Below, piece by piece: positions 24,966 through 32,875 of a stretch of DNA of 64,000 nucleotides. Source of the stretch: Clostridiales bacterium (GTDB taxonomy: Bacteria; Bacillota; Clostridia; Monoglobales; Monoglobaceae); the NCBI GenBank assembly GCA_019419865.1, contig JAHZIG010000003.1, forward strand, positions 62,001-126,000, in the 5' to 3' direction. The notes below the pieces were generated by a model. The model saw only the letters and a program-made list of their open reading frames with translations. It had not been told where the DNA came from and made no database searches. Position 1 is the first letter of the stretch; every line of letters starts with the position of its first letter. The position numbers were made by a program, and so were the translations under genes.

Positions 24966-26117
24966 ATGTCTATCAAGCGTAAGTTTTTCGTATCTTCGGT
25001 CATAATGATGGTCGTGCCGATACTTCTGCTTATACTCGCGTCCGTTCTGGCGCTGATAGTTCTGATGAGCTACATACCTTCGATATCGGTGGAAATAAAC
25101 GACATGGCTCCGATACTTAATAAAAGTATATTCGTAAGGTACGCCGCCGGACTGATCGTTTTTTTTATTGCGACTATAGTATGCTGTTCGCTTATAGTGA
25201 CCTCGTATATATCCAAAAGCGTAATAAAACCGATCAGGCAGATATCAGAGGCCATGGATAAACTGACTGCGGGCGAGCTTAACTACGAATTTACCTGTTC
25301 GGAGGACGCGGAGCTTAAAGAGCTGTACGATTCTCTCGAAAAACTCAGGCTCAGACTTAAATCGACGGTAAACGCGGGGCTTGAACGCGAGCGCAATCAG
25401 AGTCTGACTCTCGCCAATATATCCCACGACTTAAAAACGCCGATCACTTCTATAAAGGGATACGTTGAGGGGATAAAGGACGGGATCGCCAACACTCCTG
25501 AAAAGCTGGACAGGTATTTAAACACGATACTTATGAAGGCCAACAGTTTGGAGAGCATGGTCGAGAACCTGAATATGTATTCCAAACTGAATATGAACGA
25601 CATACCTTATAGTATGAAGCGCTACGATATGAGCGGATTTATCAAAGAGGTCGCGGCCGAATTTGAGATAGACATATCCGACGCCGGTATGGAGCTGAGC
25701 TTCGACGGGATCCTCAAGGATCCGGAAAACGAACCGGTATACGCCGTATTCGATCCGGTTCGTATGAGACGAGTGTTTTCCAATATAATAAGCAATTCGA
25801 TAAAATACAGGCGGAGCGGGATAGACGGAAGGATAGAGATAAGTCTTGAAAGAGACGACGGCGGCGTTATAGTCAGCGTGTCGGACAACGGTATAGGAAT
25901 ATCGGACGAGGATTCCAAGAAGGTGTTCGAGACGTTTTACAGAGCCGACCCGTCGAGGAATCTTAACATTCCGGGCAACGGACTGGGGCTCGCTATAGCC
26001 AAGAAGATAGTTACGGATCACGGCGGCAAGATCTGGCTGCGTTCCGGGAAGAACGCGAAAAGCGCCGCGGAGGGCGTCGGAACTTCGATATATATCAAGC
26101 TGCCGTCGGCCGGATAA
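24966..26117 (+). CDS. Sensor histidine kinase (HAMP type)
   Basis: The protein has 383 residues. Two transmembrane helices (about 10-36 and 54-79) flank a very short external loop of about 17 residues, a pattern seen in intramembrane-sensing kinases tied to ABC transporters. A HAMP domain (80-135), a DHp helix with LANISHDLKTPITSIKGYVEG (His about 155), and an HATPase domain with the N box NIISNSIKYR, DNGIGIS and NGLGLAIAKKIV follow. AAGAGGAGG precedes the ATG. The response regulator gene follows about 125 bases later. The nearby ABC-2 exporter suggests a peptide-response module, although the order differs from Bce systems. Confidence 0.94.
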   Translation: MSIKRKFFVSSVIMMVVPILLLILASVLALIVLMSYIPSISVEINDMAPILNKSIFVRYAAGLIVFFIATIVCCSLIVTSYISKSVIKPIRQISEAMDKLTAGELNYEFTCSEDAELKELYDSLEKLRLRLKSTVNAGLERERNQSLTLANISHDLKTPITSIKGYVEGIKDGIANTPEKLDRYLNTILMKANSLESMVENLNMYSKLNMNDIPYSMKRYDMSGFIKEVAAEFEIDISDAGMELSFDGILKDPENEPVYAVFDPVRMRRVFSNIISNSIKYRRSGIDGRIEISLERDDGGVIVSVSDNGIGISDEDSKKVFETFYRADPSRNLNIPGNGLGLAIAKKIVTDHGGKIWLRSGKNAKSAAEGVGTSIYIKLPSAG

Positions 26118-26243
26118 CGTTTAGACTCGGCCAAACGGGCGCGGATAATAATATATTTTAGATATATACAAGTGTAAACGCTGTAAAATGCGAGATAAAA
26201 GCATTTTTGAGCGTCAACTTATTTCGGATGGAGCGTGGATTTA

Positions 26244-26927
26244 ATGCGTATTTTAATAATAGAAGACGACATGAGCATAGCCGAACTGGAGCGGGATTAT
26301 CTCGAGGTAAACGGCTTCGAGTGCGATATAGCCGCAGACGGCGATACCGGTCTCGAGATGGCCCTAAAAAATGATTACGCGCTTTTGGTGGTGGATATAA
26401 TGCTTCCGAAGCGCGACGGTTTTTCGTTATGCACGGCGGTCAGAAAGCAGAAGGAGACGCCGATCATATTTTTATCCGCCAAGAGCGAGGATATAGACAA
26501 GGTTAGAGGTCTCGGTCTGGGCGCCGACGATTATATGACCAAGCCGTTCTCGCCGTCCGAGCTGGTCGCGAGAGTGAAGGCGCATATAAACCGGTATAAC
26601 AAGCTGATCGGAGCCGAGGCCAAGAAGTCGAACGTGATCGAGGTCAGAGGCCTTAAAATAGACCGCGATTCGAGGCGGGTGTATCTAAACGATAAAGAGA
26701 TAATAATGCCGGTCAAGGAATACGAACTGCTCTTGTTCCTGGCGGAGAACCCCAACATCGTATTTAATAAGGAGGTCCTATTCGACCGTATCTGGGGTAT
26801 GGACGCGATGGGCGACGCTTCGACGGTGACCGTTCATATCCAGAGGATACGCGATAAGATAGACAAGGGCGGAAAGAACAAGTTTATCGAGACCGTCTGG
26901 GGCGCCGGTTATAGATTCAGCGTCTGA
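26244..26927 (+). CDS. OmpR/PhoB-type response regulator
   Basis: The protein has 227 residues from ATG at 26244; an in-frame GTG at 26235 is less likely. The receiver domain has IIEDD, the phosphoacceptor Asp in LLVVDIMLPKRDG, the Thr/Ser site FLSAKSED and the conserved Lys in DYMTKPF. A winged-helix DNA-binding domain with VKEYELLLFLAENPNIVFNKEVLFDRIWG and VHIQRIRDKID follows. It pairs with the upstream histidine kinase and probably controls the neighbouring ABC transporter genes. Confidence 0.94.
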   Translation: MRILIIEDDMSIAELERDYLEVNGFECDIAADGDTGLEMALKNDYALLVVDIMLPKRDGFSLCTAVRKQKETPIIFLSAKSEDIDKVRGLGLGADDYMTKPFSPSELVARVKAHINRYNKLIGAEAKKSNVIEVRGLKIDRDSRRVYLNDKEIIMPVKEYELLLFLAENPNIVFNKEVLFDRIWGMDAMGDASTVTVHIQRIRDKIDKGGKNKFIETVWGAGYRFSV

Positions 26928-27250
26928 GAAAACGGCTTATATTTTAAACTTGGGTTCGGACGCGGATAAATCTTTCGATTAGAGCGGGCGCGGAGATGTA
27001 ATTAACATATTAACAAGCGGATTTACATTGTAAAACGCCAGGGGAAACCTAAATTAGATTTGTTAAATATTAAGCGGCAATAATTCAAAAATTTTATTTT
27101 GCCGCCTTGTACCATATAACATATTTGTGAAACGTTTCATATTTATTTCACAGCGCGGACACAAAATATTTAAAAAACAAACACCATATGGACGCGTTTT
27201 GATTAAAAAAACAAACACTTGCTATTTCCATATATGTAAATTGAATATCG
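26928..27250 (+). other. Gap between response regulator and pstS
   Basis: No coding region is supported. Low-GC DNA contains TTAACA at 27002 and 27010 and TTTACA at 27022, which resemble PhoP half-sites, and an imperfect hairpin AGCGGCA...TGCCGCC (about 27072-27105). An AAACGTTTCATATTTATTTC block near 27130 is unexplained. Confidence 0.4.
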
Positions 27251-27287
27251 AGACGTCTAAATCAAATGTATTAAGACGTCTTTTTTT
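27251..27287 (+). terminator. Intrinsic terminator upstream of pst promoter
   Basis: AGACGTCT (27251 on) pairs with AGACGTCT (27274-27281) around a 15-base loop, followed by seven T. It separates the two-component operon from the pst promoter. Confidence 0.85.
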
Positions 27288-27321
27288 GTGAACAATAACA
27301 AAATAAGCGTATTGCGCGGAC

Positions 27322-27361
27322 TTTACATAGATTTAACATAACACAGATTTTAGATTTAACA
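27322..27361 (+). promoter_or_regulatory. Pho box: tandem TTTACA/TTAACA PhoP sites before pstS
   Basis: TTTACA (27322-27327) and TTAACA (27333-27338) are spaced by 11 bases start to start, the hallmark of Gram-positive PhoP boxes. A third TTAACA (27356-27361) lies one or two turns further at 23 bases. They sit 130-170 bases before the pstS start, and a cognate PhoP/PhoR pair is encoded 5 kb downstream. Confidence 0.7.
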
Positions 27362-27492
27362 TAGCAGGCATAAGATAAATTTGCTCGAATGGAGAAGAAG
27401 ACTGTAGAAAGGAATTTTACAGACGCTCCGAAATTATACCTATAGAAATAATTATTATATTAAATTCTTTATATTTAAAGGAGTAAATAATC

Positions 27493-28416
27493 ATGAAAAA
27501 AACAATCAAAAAGACATTAGCGGTTTTATTCGCGTCGGTAATGACCGTAGGCGTTCTTGCAGGATGCTCGGGCGGTTCTACGACCGACACGGCGAGCGAC
27601 AGTTCGTCCGATAGTTCTTCAAGCGGCGGCAGAATAACTGTTATCTCGCGCGAAGACGGCTCGGGTACAAGAGGAGCGTTCGTTGAACTGTTCGGAGTTG
27701 AGGAAGAAGTAAACGGCGAGACGATGGATATGACGGTCGAGACGGCGGACATCACAAACAGCACGTCGGTTATGATGACCAGCGTTGCGGATAACGTAAA
27801 CGCGATCGGCTATATTTCTCTCGGCTCGATGAACGACACGATAAAGGCTTTGAATATCGACGGAGCGGAAGCTACCGCCGACAACATCAAGAACGGAACA
27901 TATAAGGTTTCGCGTCCGTTCAATATCGTAACAAAAGAAGGTTTATCGGAAGTGGCTCAGGACTTTATCGCATATATACTTTCCGACGAGGGTCAGGCCG
28001 TAGTTGAGGAGAACAACTATATTTCCGAGTCCACAACGGGTCCTTACGCCGGAACTTCGCCGGCCGGCAAGATCACGGTATCGGGTTCGTCTTCGGTAAC
28101 GCCCGTTATGGAGAAACTTAAAGAAGCGTACGCGGCGGTAAACCCGAACGCTGAGATAGAGATACAGCAGTCGGATTCGACAACCGGCGTAAACGGAGCT
28201 ATCGAGGGTATCTGCGATATCGGTATGGCTTCGAGAGAGCTCAAGGACAGCGAGACGTCTCAGGGCGTTACGGCTCAGGTTATAGCTTTGGACGGTATAG
28301 CCGTTATAGTTAACAACGACAACCCGGTAAGCGAAGCTACGTCGGATCAGATCAAGCAGATATACACCGGCGAGATAACCGACTGGAGCGAGCTTAGCTC
28401 GGATTCGGCTGAATAA
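27493..28416 (+). CDS. pstS: Phosphate ABC transporter substrate-binding lipoprotein PstS, circularly permuted
   Basis: The protein has 307 residues. The lipoprotein signal is MKKTIKKTLAVLFASVMTVG, with lipobox VLAGC and Cys near residue 25. A Ser/Asp/Gly linker follows. The mature protein begins with the half that normally comes second (ITVISREDGSGTRGAF, AIGYISLGS, RPFNIVTK, ILSDEGQAVVEE). Only then comes the half that is normally first (GKITVSGSSSVTPVMEKL, IQQSDSTTGVNGA, DIGMASRELKDSE, ALDGIAVIVN, IKQIYTGEITDWSEL). All phosphate-contacting motifs are present, so function is likely retained. It is the first gene of the pst operon, behind a PhoP box. I recall related permuted PstS in other Clostridia, but the order is unlike the textbook protein. 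Confidence 0.95.
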   Translation: MKKTIKKTLAVLFASVMTVGVLAGCSGGSTTDTASDSSSDSSSSGGRITVISREDGSGTRGAFVELFGVEEEVNGETMDMTVETADITNSTSVMMTSVADNVNAIGYISLGSMNDTIKALNIDGAEATADNIKNGTYKVSRPFNIVTKEGLSEVAQDFIAYILSDEGQAVVEENNYISESTTGPYAGTSPAGKITVSGSSSVTPVMEKLKEAYAAVNPNAEIEIQQSDSTTGVNGAIEGICDIGMASRELKDSETSQGVTAQVIALDGIAVIVNNDNPVSEATSDQIKQIYTGEITDWSELSSDSAE

Positions 28417-28457
28417 TACGCCGGGTTCGCTGAAAATTAATATAAGAACCGCTGAGC

Positions 28458-28511
28458 GGGAGGCGTTGGATCTATTGACACCGAGTCAAATATTTGCATG
28501 GCGCCTCCCTT
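28458..28511 (+). terminator. Intergenic hairpin between pstS and pstC
   Basis: GGGAGGCG (28458-28465) pairs with CGCCTCCC (28502-28509), then TTTA. A leaky terminator here would give PstS in excess over the membrane subunits. Confidence 0.65.
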
Positions 28512-28644
28512 TATTTGCGAAAAAATCCCTTTCGCGCATGCGGCGTTTTGAGGCGCGGCGCATATTTGAAACGCGAAGGTTTAATATAAACGTTATGTTT
28601 GGCCGGAGCGAGTAATATCCGGCCGGTTTAGAGGAGAAATTGAA

Positions 28645-29499
28645 ATGGGAAAATTTAAAGAAAAATTTATGCAGGGCGTGTTTATGTTCAGCGCCTGCGT
28701 ATCGATTTTAGCGGTAGCTTTGATATGTATTTTTCTTTTTGCAAACGGCATACCGGCTATGCAGGAGATCGGTATATTTAAGTTCCTCGGCGGAACAAGA
28801 TGGAGGCCGGGAAACGACATATACGGAATACTCCCGATGATACTCGGAAGTATCTACGTTACCGCCGGCGCCTTGATCATTGGCGTTCCTATCGGGATAT
28901 TGACGGCGATATTTATGACGCGGTTCTGTCCCGATAAACTTTACAGGATATTGAAACCGGCGGTCGATCTGCTCGCGGGTATCCCGTCGGTCGTATACGG
29001 TTTCTTTGGACTTATGGTAATAGTTCCGATAATACGCGACGCGTTTGGAGTGAGCGGCACGAGTATGCTGGCCGCTTCAATAGTGCTCGGTATAATGATA
29101 CTGCCGACGATAATAAACCTGAGCGAATCGGCTATAAGAGCCGTGCCCGAGAGTTACTACGAGGGTTCGCTGGCGCTCGGCGCAACGCATGAGAGAAGCG
29201 TGTTTAAGTGCGTCGTGCCCGCGGCTAAGTCGGGTATATTCGCGGGGATCATCCTTGGCGTCGGTAGAGCGATAGGCGAGACGATGGCCGTCATAATGGT
29301 CGCGGGTAACCAGGCTATAATGCCTCAGGGACTTACGACGGGCGTCAGAACGATGACCGCGAACATAGTTCTTGAGATGGGTTACGCTACCGATCTTCAC
29401 AGAGAAGCGCTAATCGCTACGGCGGTCGTGCTCTTCGTGTTCATTCTTATAATCAATTTATCATTCTCATTGATAAAGAGAAAGTCGGGGCAGAATTAA
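28645..29499 (+). CDS. pstC: Phosphate ABC transporter permease PstC
   Basis: The protein has 284 residues and six transmembrane helices. Features include FLGGTRWRPGNDIYGILPMILGSI near the N terminus, typical of PstC, and the coupling loop EGSLALGATHERSVFKCVVPAAKSGI that docks onto PstB. AGAGGAG precedes the ATG by nine bases. It pairs with PstA to form the phosphate channel of the high-affinity Pst importer. Confidence 0.97.
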   Translation: MGKFKEKFMQGVFMFSACVSILAVALICIFLFANGIPAMQEIGIFKFLGGTRWRPGNDIYGILPMILGSIYVTAGALIIGVPIGILTAIFMTRFCPDKLYRILKPAVDLLAGIPSVVYGFFGLMVIVPIIRDAFGVSGTSMLAASIVLGIMILPTIINLSESAIRAVPESYYEGSLALGATHERSVFKCVVPAAKSGIFAGIILGVGRAIGETMAVIMVAGNQAIMPQGLTTGVRTMTANIVLEMGYATDLHREALIATAVVLFVFILIINLSFSLIKRKSGQN

Positions 29500-29557
29500 T
29501 ATGGAAAATGTAAAAGTTAATGAAGTAGGTTCTATAGCTATGAGAGGAGAACAGGAA

Positions 29558-30391
29558 ATGAAAAACAGACCGGCCGCAAAAATACAGTCCGGCTTCTTGA
29601 GGACTATCGTCTACATAGCGGCGATACTCACTGTCGGAGTTCTGGCCTGTATAATCGGCTATATATTGATAAAGGGCATACCGAACCTGTCGCTGGATCT
29701 TTTCAGCCTTGAATATACGTCCGAGAACGTGTCGCTGTTTCCCGCGATGGTCAACACGGTAACTATGACGCTGCTTTCGCTTGTTATCTCTGTTCCTCTG
29801 GGCGTGTTCTCGGCAATATATCTTGTGGAATACGCTAAACGCGGAAATAAACTGGTGTCCGTCGTAAGAGTCACGGCGGAGACGCTTACGGGTATACCGT
29901 CTATAGTTTACGGATTATTCGGATTTCTGTTCTTTGTAACCGCGTTCGGCTGGGGATATTCCATGCTTGCCGGGTCGCTGACGTTGGTTATCATGGTTCT
30001 TCCGGTAATAATGCGTTCCACAGAGGAAGCTTTAAAGGCTGTTCCCGACTCGTATCGCGAGGGAAGCTTCGGTTTGGGAGCCGGGAAACTCAGAACAGTG
30101 TTCAGGATAGTTTTGCCGTCGGCTGTGCCCGGTATACTGGCGGGCGTTATCTTAGCGGTCGGACGTATAGTCGGCGAGACTGCGGCGCTTATCTACACGG
30201 CGGGCACGGTGGCTCAGATACCGGGAACCCTGATGTCGTCGGGAAGAACGCTTGCCGTTCACATGTACGCGCTTTGGAGCGAGGGTATAAACACGAACCA
30301 GTCGTACGCTACCGCGGTAGTTCTGCTTGTGGTGGTCGTATTGCTTAACGCCGCGTCGTCGGCTATTGCGAAGAGAATTTCGAAAGGATAA
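29558..30391 (+). CDS. pstA: Phosphate ABC transporter permease PstA
   Basis: The protein has 277 residues if translation starts at the ATG at 29558, which has AGAGGAG eight bases upstream. An in-frame ATG at 29501, directly after the pstC stop, would add 19 residues but lacks a clear ribosome site. Six hydrophobic helices are visible. The coupling loop is REGSFGLGAGKLRTVFRIVLPSAVPGILAG, with GRIVGETAALIYTAG after it, characteristic of PstA. It forms the heterodimeric channel with PstC and is followed by pstB after eight bases. Confidence 0.96.
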   Translation: MKNRPAAKIQSGFLRTIVYIAAILTVGVLACIIGYILIKGIPNLSLDLFSLEYTSENVSLFPAMVNTVTMTLLSLVISVPLGVFSAIYLVEYAKRGNKLVSVVRVTAETLTGIPSIVYGLFGFLFFVTAFGWGYSMLAGSLTLVIMVLPVIMRSTEEALKAVPDSYREGSFGLGAGKLRTVFRIVLPSAVPGILAGVILAVGRIVGETAALIYTAGTVAQIPGTLMSSGRTLAVHMYALWSEGINTNQSYATAVVLLVVVVLLNAASSAIAKRISKG

Positions 30392-30399
30392 GATAGAAA

Positions 30400-31149
30400 A
30401 TGGATGTTTTTACTATTAAGGATTTAAATTTGCATTACGGCGATTTTCATGCATTGAAAGACGTCAATATGAATATACCTCAAAATGAGATAACGGCTTT
30501 TATCGGACCTTCCGGCTGCGGTAAATCTACGCTTATCAAATGTCTCAACAGGATGAACGACCTTGTCGAGGGCTGTAAGATAGACGGCGACGTTAAGCTC
30601 GGCGGCGTGGACATATATAAGGACATGGACGTCAACGTTTTGAGAAAGCGGGTCGGCATGGTTTTCCAGAAACCGAATCCGTTCCCGATGAGCATATACG
30701 ACAACATAGCCTACGGTCCGAGAACCCACGGCATAAGATCCAAGGCGAGACTCGACGAGATCGTCGAGGAATCTCTCACAAAGGCGGCTATATGGGACGA
30801 GACGAAGGACAGACTCAAAAAGAGCGCGCTCGGAATGTCGGGCGGTCAGCAGCAGAGACTTTGTATCGCAAGAGCGCTCGCGGTAGAGCCGGAGGTGCTC
30901 CTCATGGACGAACCGACCAGCGCGCTCGACCCGATCTCAACTTCTAAGATAGAAGACCTTGCGCTCGAGCTCAAAGAGATGTATACTATAGTCATAGTTA
31001 CCCACAGCATGCAGCAGGCGACGCGTATTTCGGACAACACGGCGTTCTTCCTGCTTGGCGAGGTAATTGAATACGACAAGACGGAGACTCTGTTCTCGAA
31101 CCCGAGGGATAAGAGGACCGAGGATTATATAACGGGAAGATTTGGATAA
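30400..31149 (+). CDS. pstB: Phosphate ABC transporter ATPase PstB
   Basis: The protein has 249 residues, the usual PstB length. Motifs: [16 protein letters not shown], Walker [10 protein letters not shown], the PstB-specific [14 protein letters not shown], the Q-loop region [19 protein letters not shown], signature [15 protein letters not shown], Walker [13 protein letters not shown] and the switch His in VTHSMQQ. It hydrolyses ATP to drive phosphate import and, with PhoU, relays Pi status to PhoR. Confidence 0.98.
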   Translation: MDVFTIKDLNLHYGDFHALKDVNMNIPQNEITAFIGPSGCGKSTLIKCLNRMNDLVEGCKIDGDVKLGGVDIYKDMDVNVLRKRVGMVFQKPNPFPMSIYDNIAYGPRTHGIRSKARLDEIVEESLTKAAIWDETKDRLKKSALGMSGGQQQRLCIARALAVEPEVLLMDEPTSALDPISTSKIEDLALELKEMYTIVIVTHSMQQATRISDNTAFFLLGEVIEYDKTETLFSNPRDKRTEDYITGRFG

Positions 31150-31306
31150 TACTTACGCGCGGCTTTGTCCGCGTATTGGCGAAGCGGCGGCTTTGATTTC
31201 AGGGCGGCGGTCCGTCGTCGGCGGAGCCTTAAGCTCAAAAGCGGCGCCGCGCAGCCTATATAGAATTTATTTGCAGCCATGGCGCTGTTATGTAAGGAGA
31301 ATACAA

Positions 31307-31978
31307 ATGCGCAATAATTTTGATTTGCAGCTTAATAAGCTGAACAGGGATTTAATCGGTATGGGCGCTCTGTGCGAAAGCGCGATAGACGGCGCTATCA
31401 AAGCGCTTATCAGCCATACCGCGAAGCTTGCGAACGACGTTATTTCGACCGAGGAAGTGATCAACGAGCGCGAGAGAGAGATACAGTCGCTCTGCCTCAA
31501 ACTCTTGCTTGAGCAGCAGCCCGTAGCGCGCGATCTGAGAACGATATCCGCGGCTCTGAAAATGATAACCGACATGGAGCGTATAGGCGATCAGGCGGCG
31601 GATATAGCCGAGATAATCCTGACGTCCTCGTTTGAGAACAATCAGAACAGCACGCACATCGTTAAGATGGCGAAGGCGGCGTCGAGAATGGTGACTCAGA
31701 GCGTAGACGCGTTCGTTAAGCGCGACTTGGAGCTTGCGAGATCGGTCATGGGAATGGACGACGAGGTCGACGAGTTGTTCGACGTGCTGAAGAATGAGCT
31801 GTTTAAACTGATAAGAGAGAGCGTGGACAACGCCGAGGACGCTATAGACCTGCTTATGATTGCCAAGTACTTAGAGCGTATAGGCGATCACGCGGTCAAT
31901 ATCGCCGAGTGGGTAGAGTTTGCGGTATGCGGCTCTCATAGAAAATTCTCTCCCGAGAATACGGAGAAGATAGATTAA
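31307..31978 (+). CDS. phoU: Phosphate signalling protein PhoU
   Basis: The protein has 223 residues from ATG at 31307, six bases after AAGGAGA. It consists of two three-helix PhoU repeats, each with the metal-binding signature: ITDMERIGDQAADIAEI in the first and IAKYLERIGDHAVNIAEW in the second (E/D-x-x-x-D motifs). PhoU connects the Pst transporter with the PhoR kinase and suppresses the Pho regulon when phosphate is ample. The gap after pstB (31150-31306) is GC-rich and without an ORF that carries a ribosome site. Confidence 0.97.
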   Translation: MRNNFDLQLNKLNRDLIGMGALCESAIDGAIKALISHTAKLANDVISTEEVINEREREIQSLCLKLLLEQQPVARDLRTISAALKMITDMERIGDQAADIAEIILTSSFENNQNSTHIVKMAKAASRMVTQSVDAFVKRDLELARSVMGMDDEVDELFDVLKNELFKLIRESVDNAEDAIDLLMIAKYLERIGDHAVNIAEWVEFAVCGSHRKFSPENTEKID

Positions 31979-31981
31979 TAC

Positions 31982-32015
31982 GTCGGCGCGGACCGAAAAC
32001 GCCGGCTTTTTACCG
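31982..32015 (+). terminator. Terminator of the pst-phoU operon
   Basis: GTCGGCG pairs with CGCCGGC (one G-U), followed by TTTTT. A second GC-rich hairpin with GCCGTTTTT lies near 32065-32096. Confidence 0.75.
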
Positions 32016-32197
32016 ACAATAAACGAACCGGTTTACTTCAAACTGAGACTGACTTGTTATAATGGCGCCGGCGTTTTCGCCGCCGCCGTTTTTGTATCGG
32101 CTTACGCGGGCGGACGCCGCGCGCTGAGCGGACGTTTGGTTGTTTATATAAATATTTATATTTGAACGGTTTATTTGAAAAATATAGGAGATTTGCT

Positions 32198-32875
32198 ATG
32201 ATTTATTTTGTGGAAGACGATGCGGGTATTAGGGAGCTTGTTGTGTACAGTCTGCAAAACACCGGGTTTGAGAGCAAAGGCCTCGAGAACGCGGAGCAGC
32301 TTTACGAGAATCTGAAGACTGAGAAACCGGAGCTTATCCTGCTCGATATTATGCTCCCGGGCGAGAATGGAATAGACGTGCTGAAAAAATTGCGCAAGGA
32401 TGTGACTACCAGGAATATACCCATAATCATGCTTACGGCCAAGAGCACGGAATACGATAAGGTCATAGGGCTCGACTCCGGAGCCGACGACTATATAACG
32501 AAACCGTTCGGGATAATGGAACTGATATCGAGGATCAAGGCGGTGCTGAGACGCAGCGGTTCGATGGAGATGAACAGCTACGTCTACGTCTACAGCGGCG
32601 TTGTGGTGGATACCAAGAAGCACAGCGTCACGGTGAACGGAAAACCGATCGTACTCACGCTAAAGGAATTTGAACTGCTTCATTTGTTGATGAAAAATCA
32701 GGGCAGCGTTATGACCAGAGACGTCCTGCTCGAGCGTATATGGGGCTATGATTTCGACGGAGAGACGAGAACTATAGACGTACATATACGGACGCTGAGA
32801 CAGAAGCTCGGCGAGATGGGTTCTATAATACAGACGGTCAGAGGCGTGGGTTATAAAATCGGAGGAGCGAGATGA
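32198..32875 (+). CDS. PhoP-like response regulator (PhoB family)
   Basis: The protein has 225 residues from ATG at 32198, seven bases after TAGGAG. The receiver has VEDD, the acceptor Asp in LILLDIMLPGENG, MLTAKSTEYDK and the Lys in DYITKPF. The DNA-binding winged helix has LTLKEFELLHLLMKNQGSVMTRDVLLERIWGYD and RTIDVHIRTLRQKLG. Its position right after phoU and in a four-base overlap with a PhoR-like kinase makes it the likely regulator of the Pho box before pstS. Confidence 0.93.
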   Translation: MIYFVEDDAGIRELVVYSLQNTGFESKGLENAEQLYENLKTEKPELILLDIMLPGENGIDVLKKLRKDVTTRNIPIIMLTAKSTEYDKVIGLDSGADDYITKPFGIMELISRIKAVLRRSGSMEMNSYVYVYSGVVVDTKKHSVTVNGKPIVLTLKEFELLHLLMKNQGSVMTRDVLLERIWGYDFDGETRTIDVHIRTLRQKLGEMGSIIQTVRGVGYKIGGAR

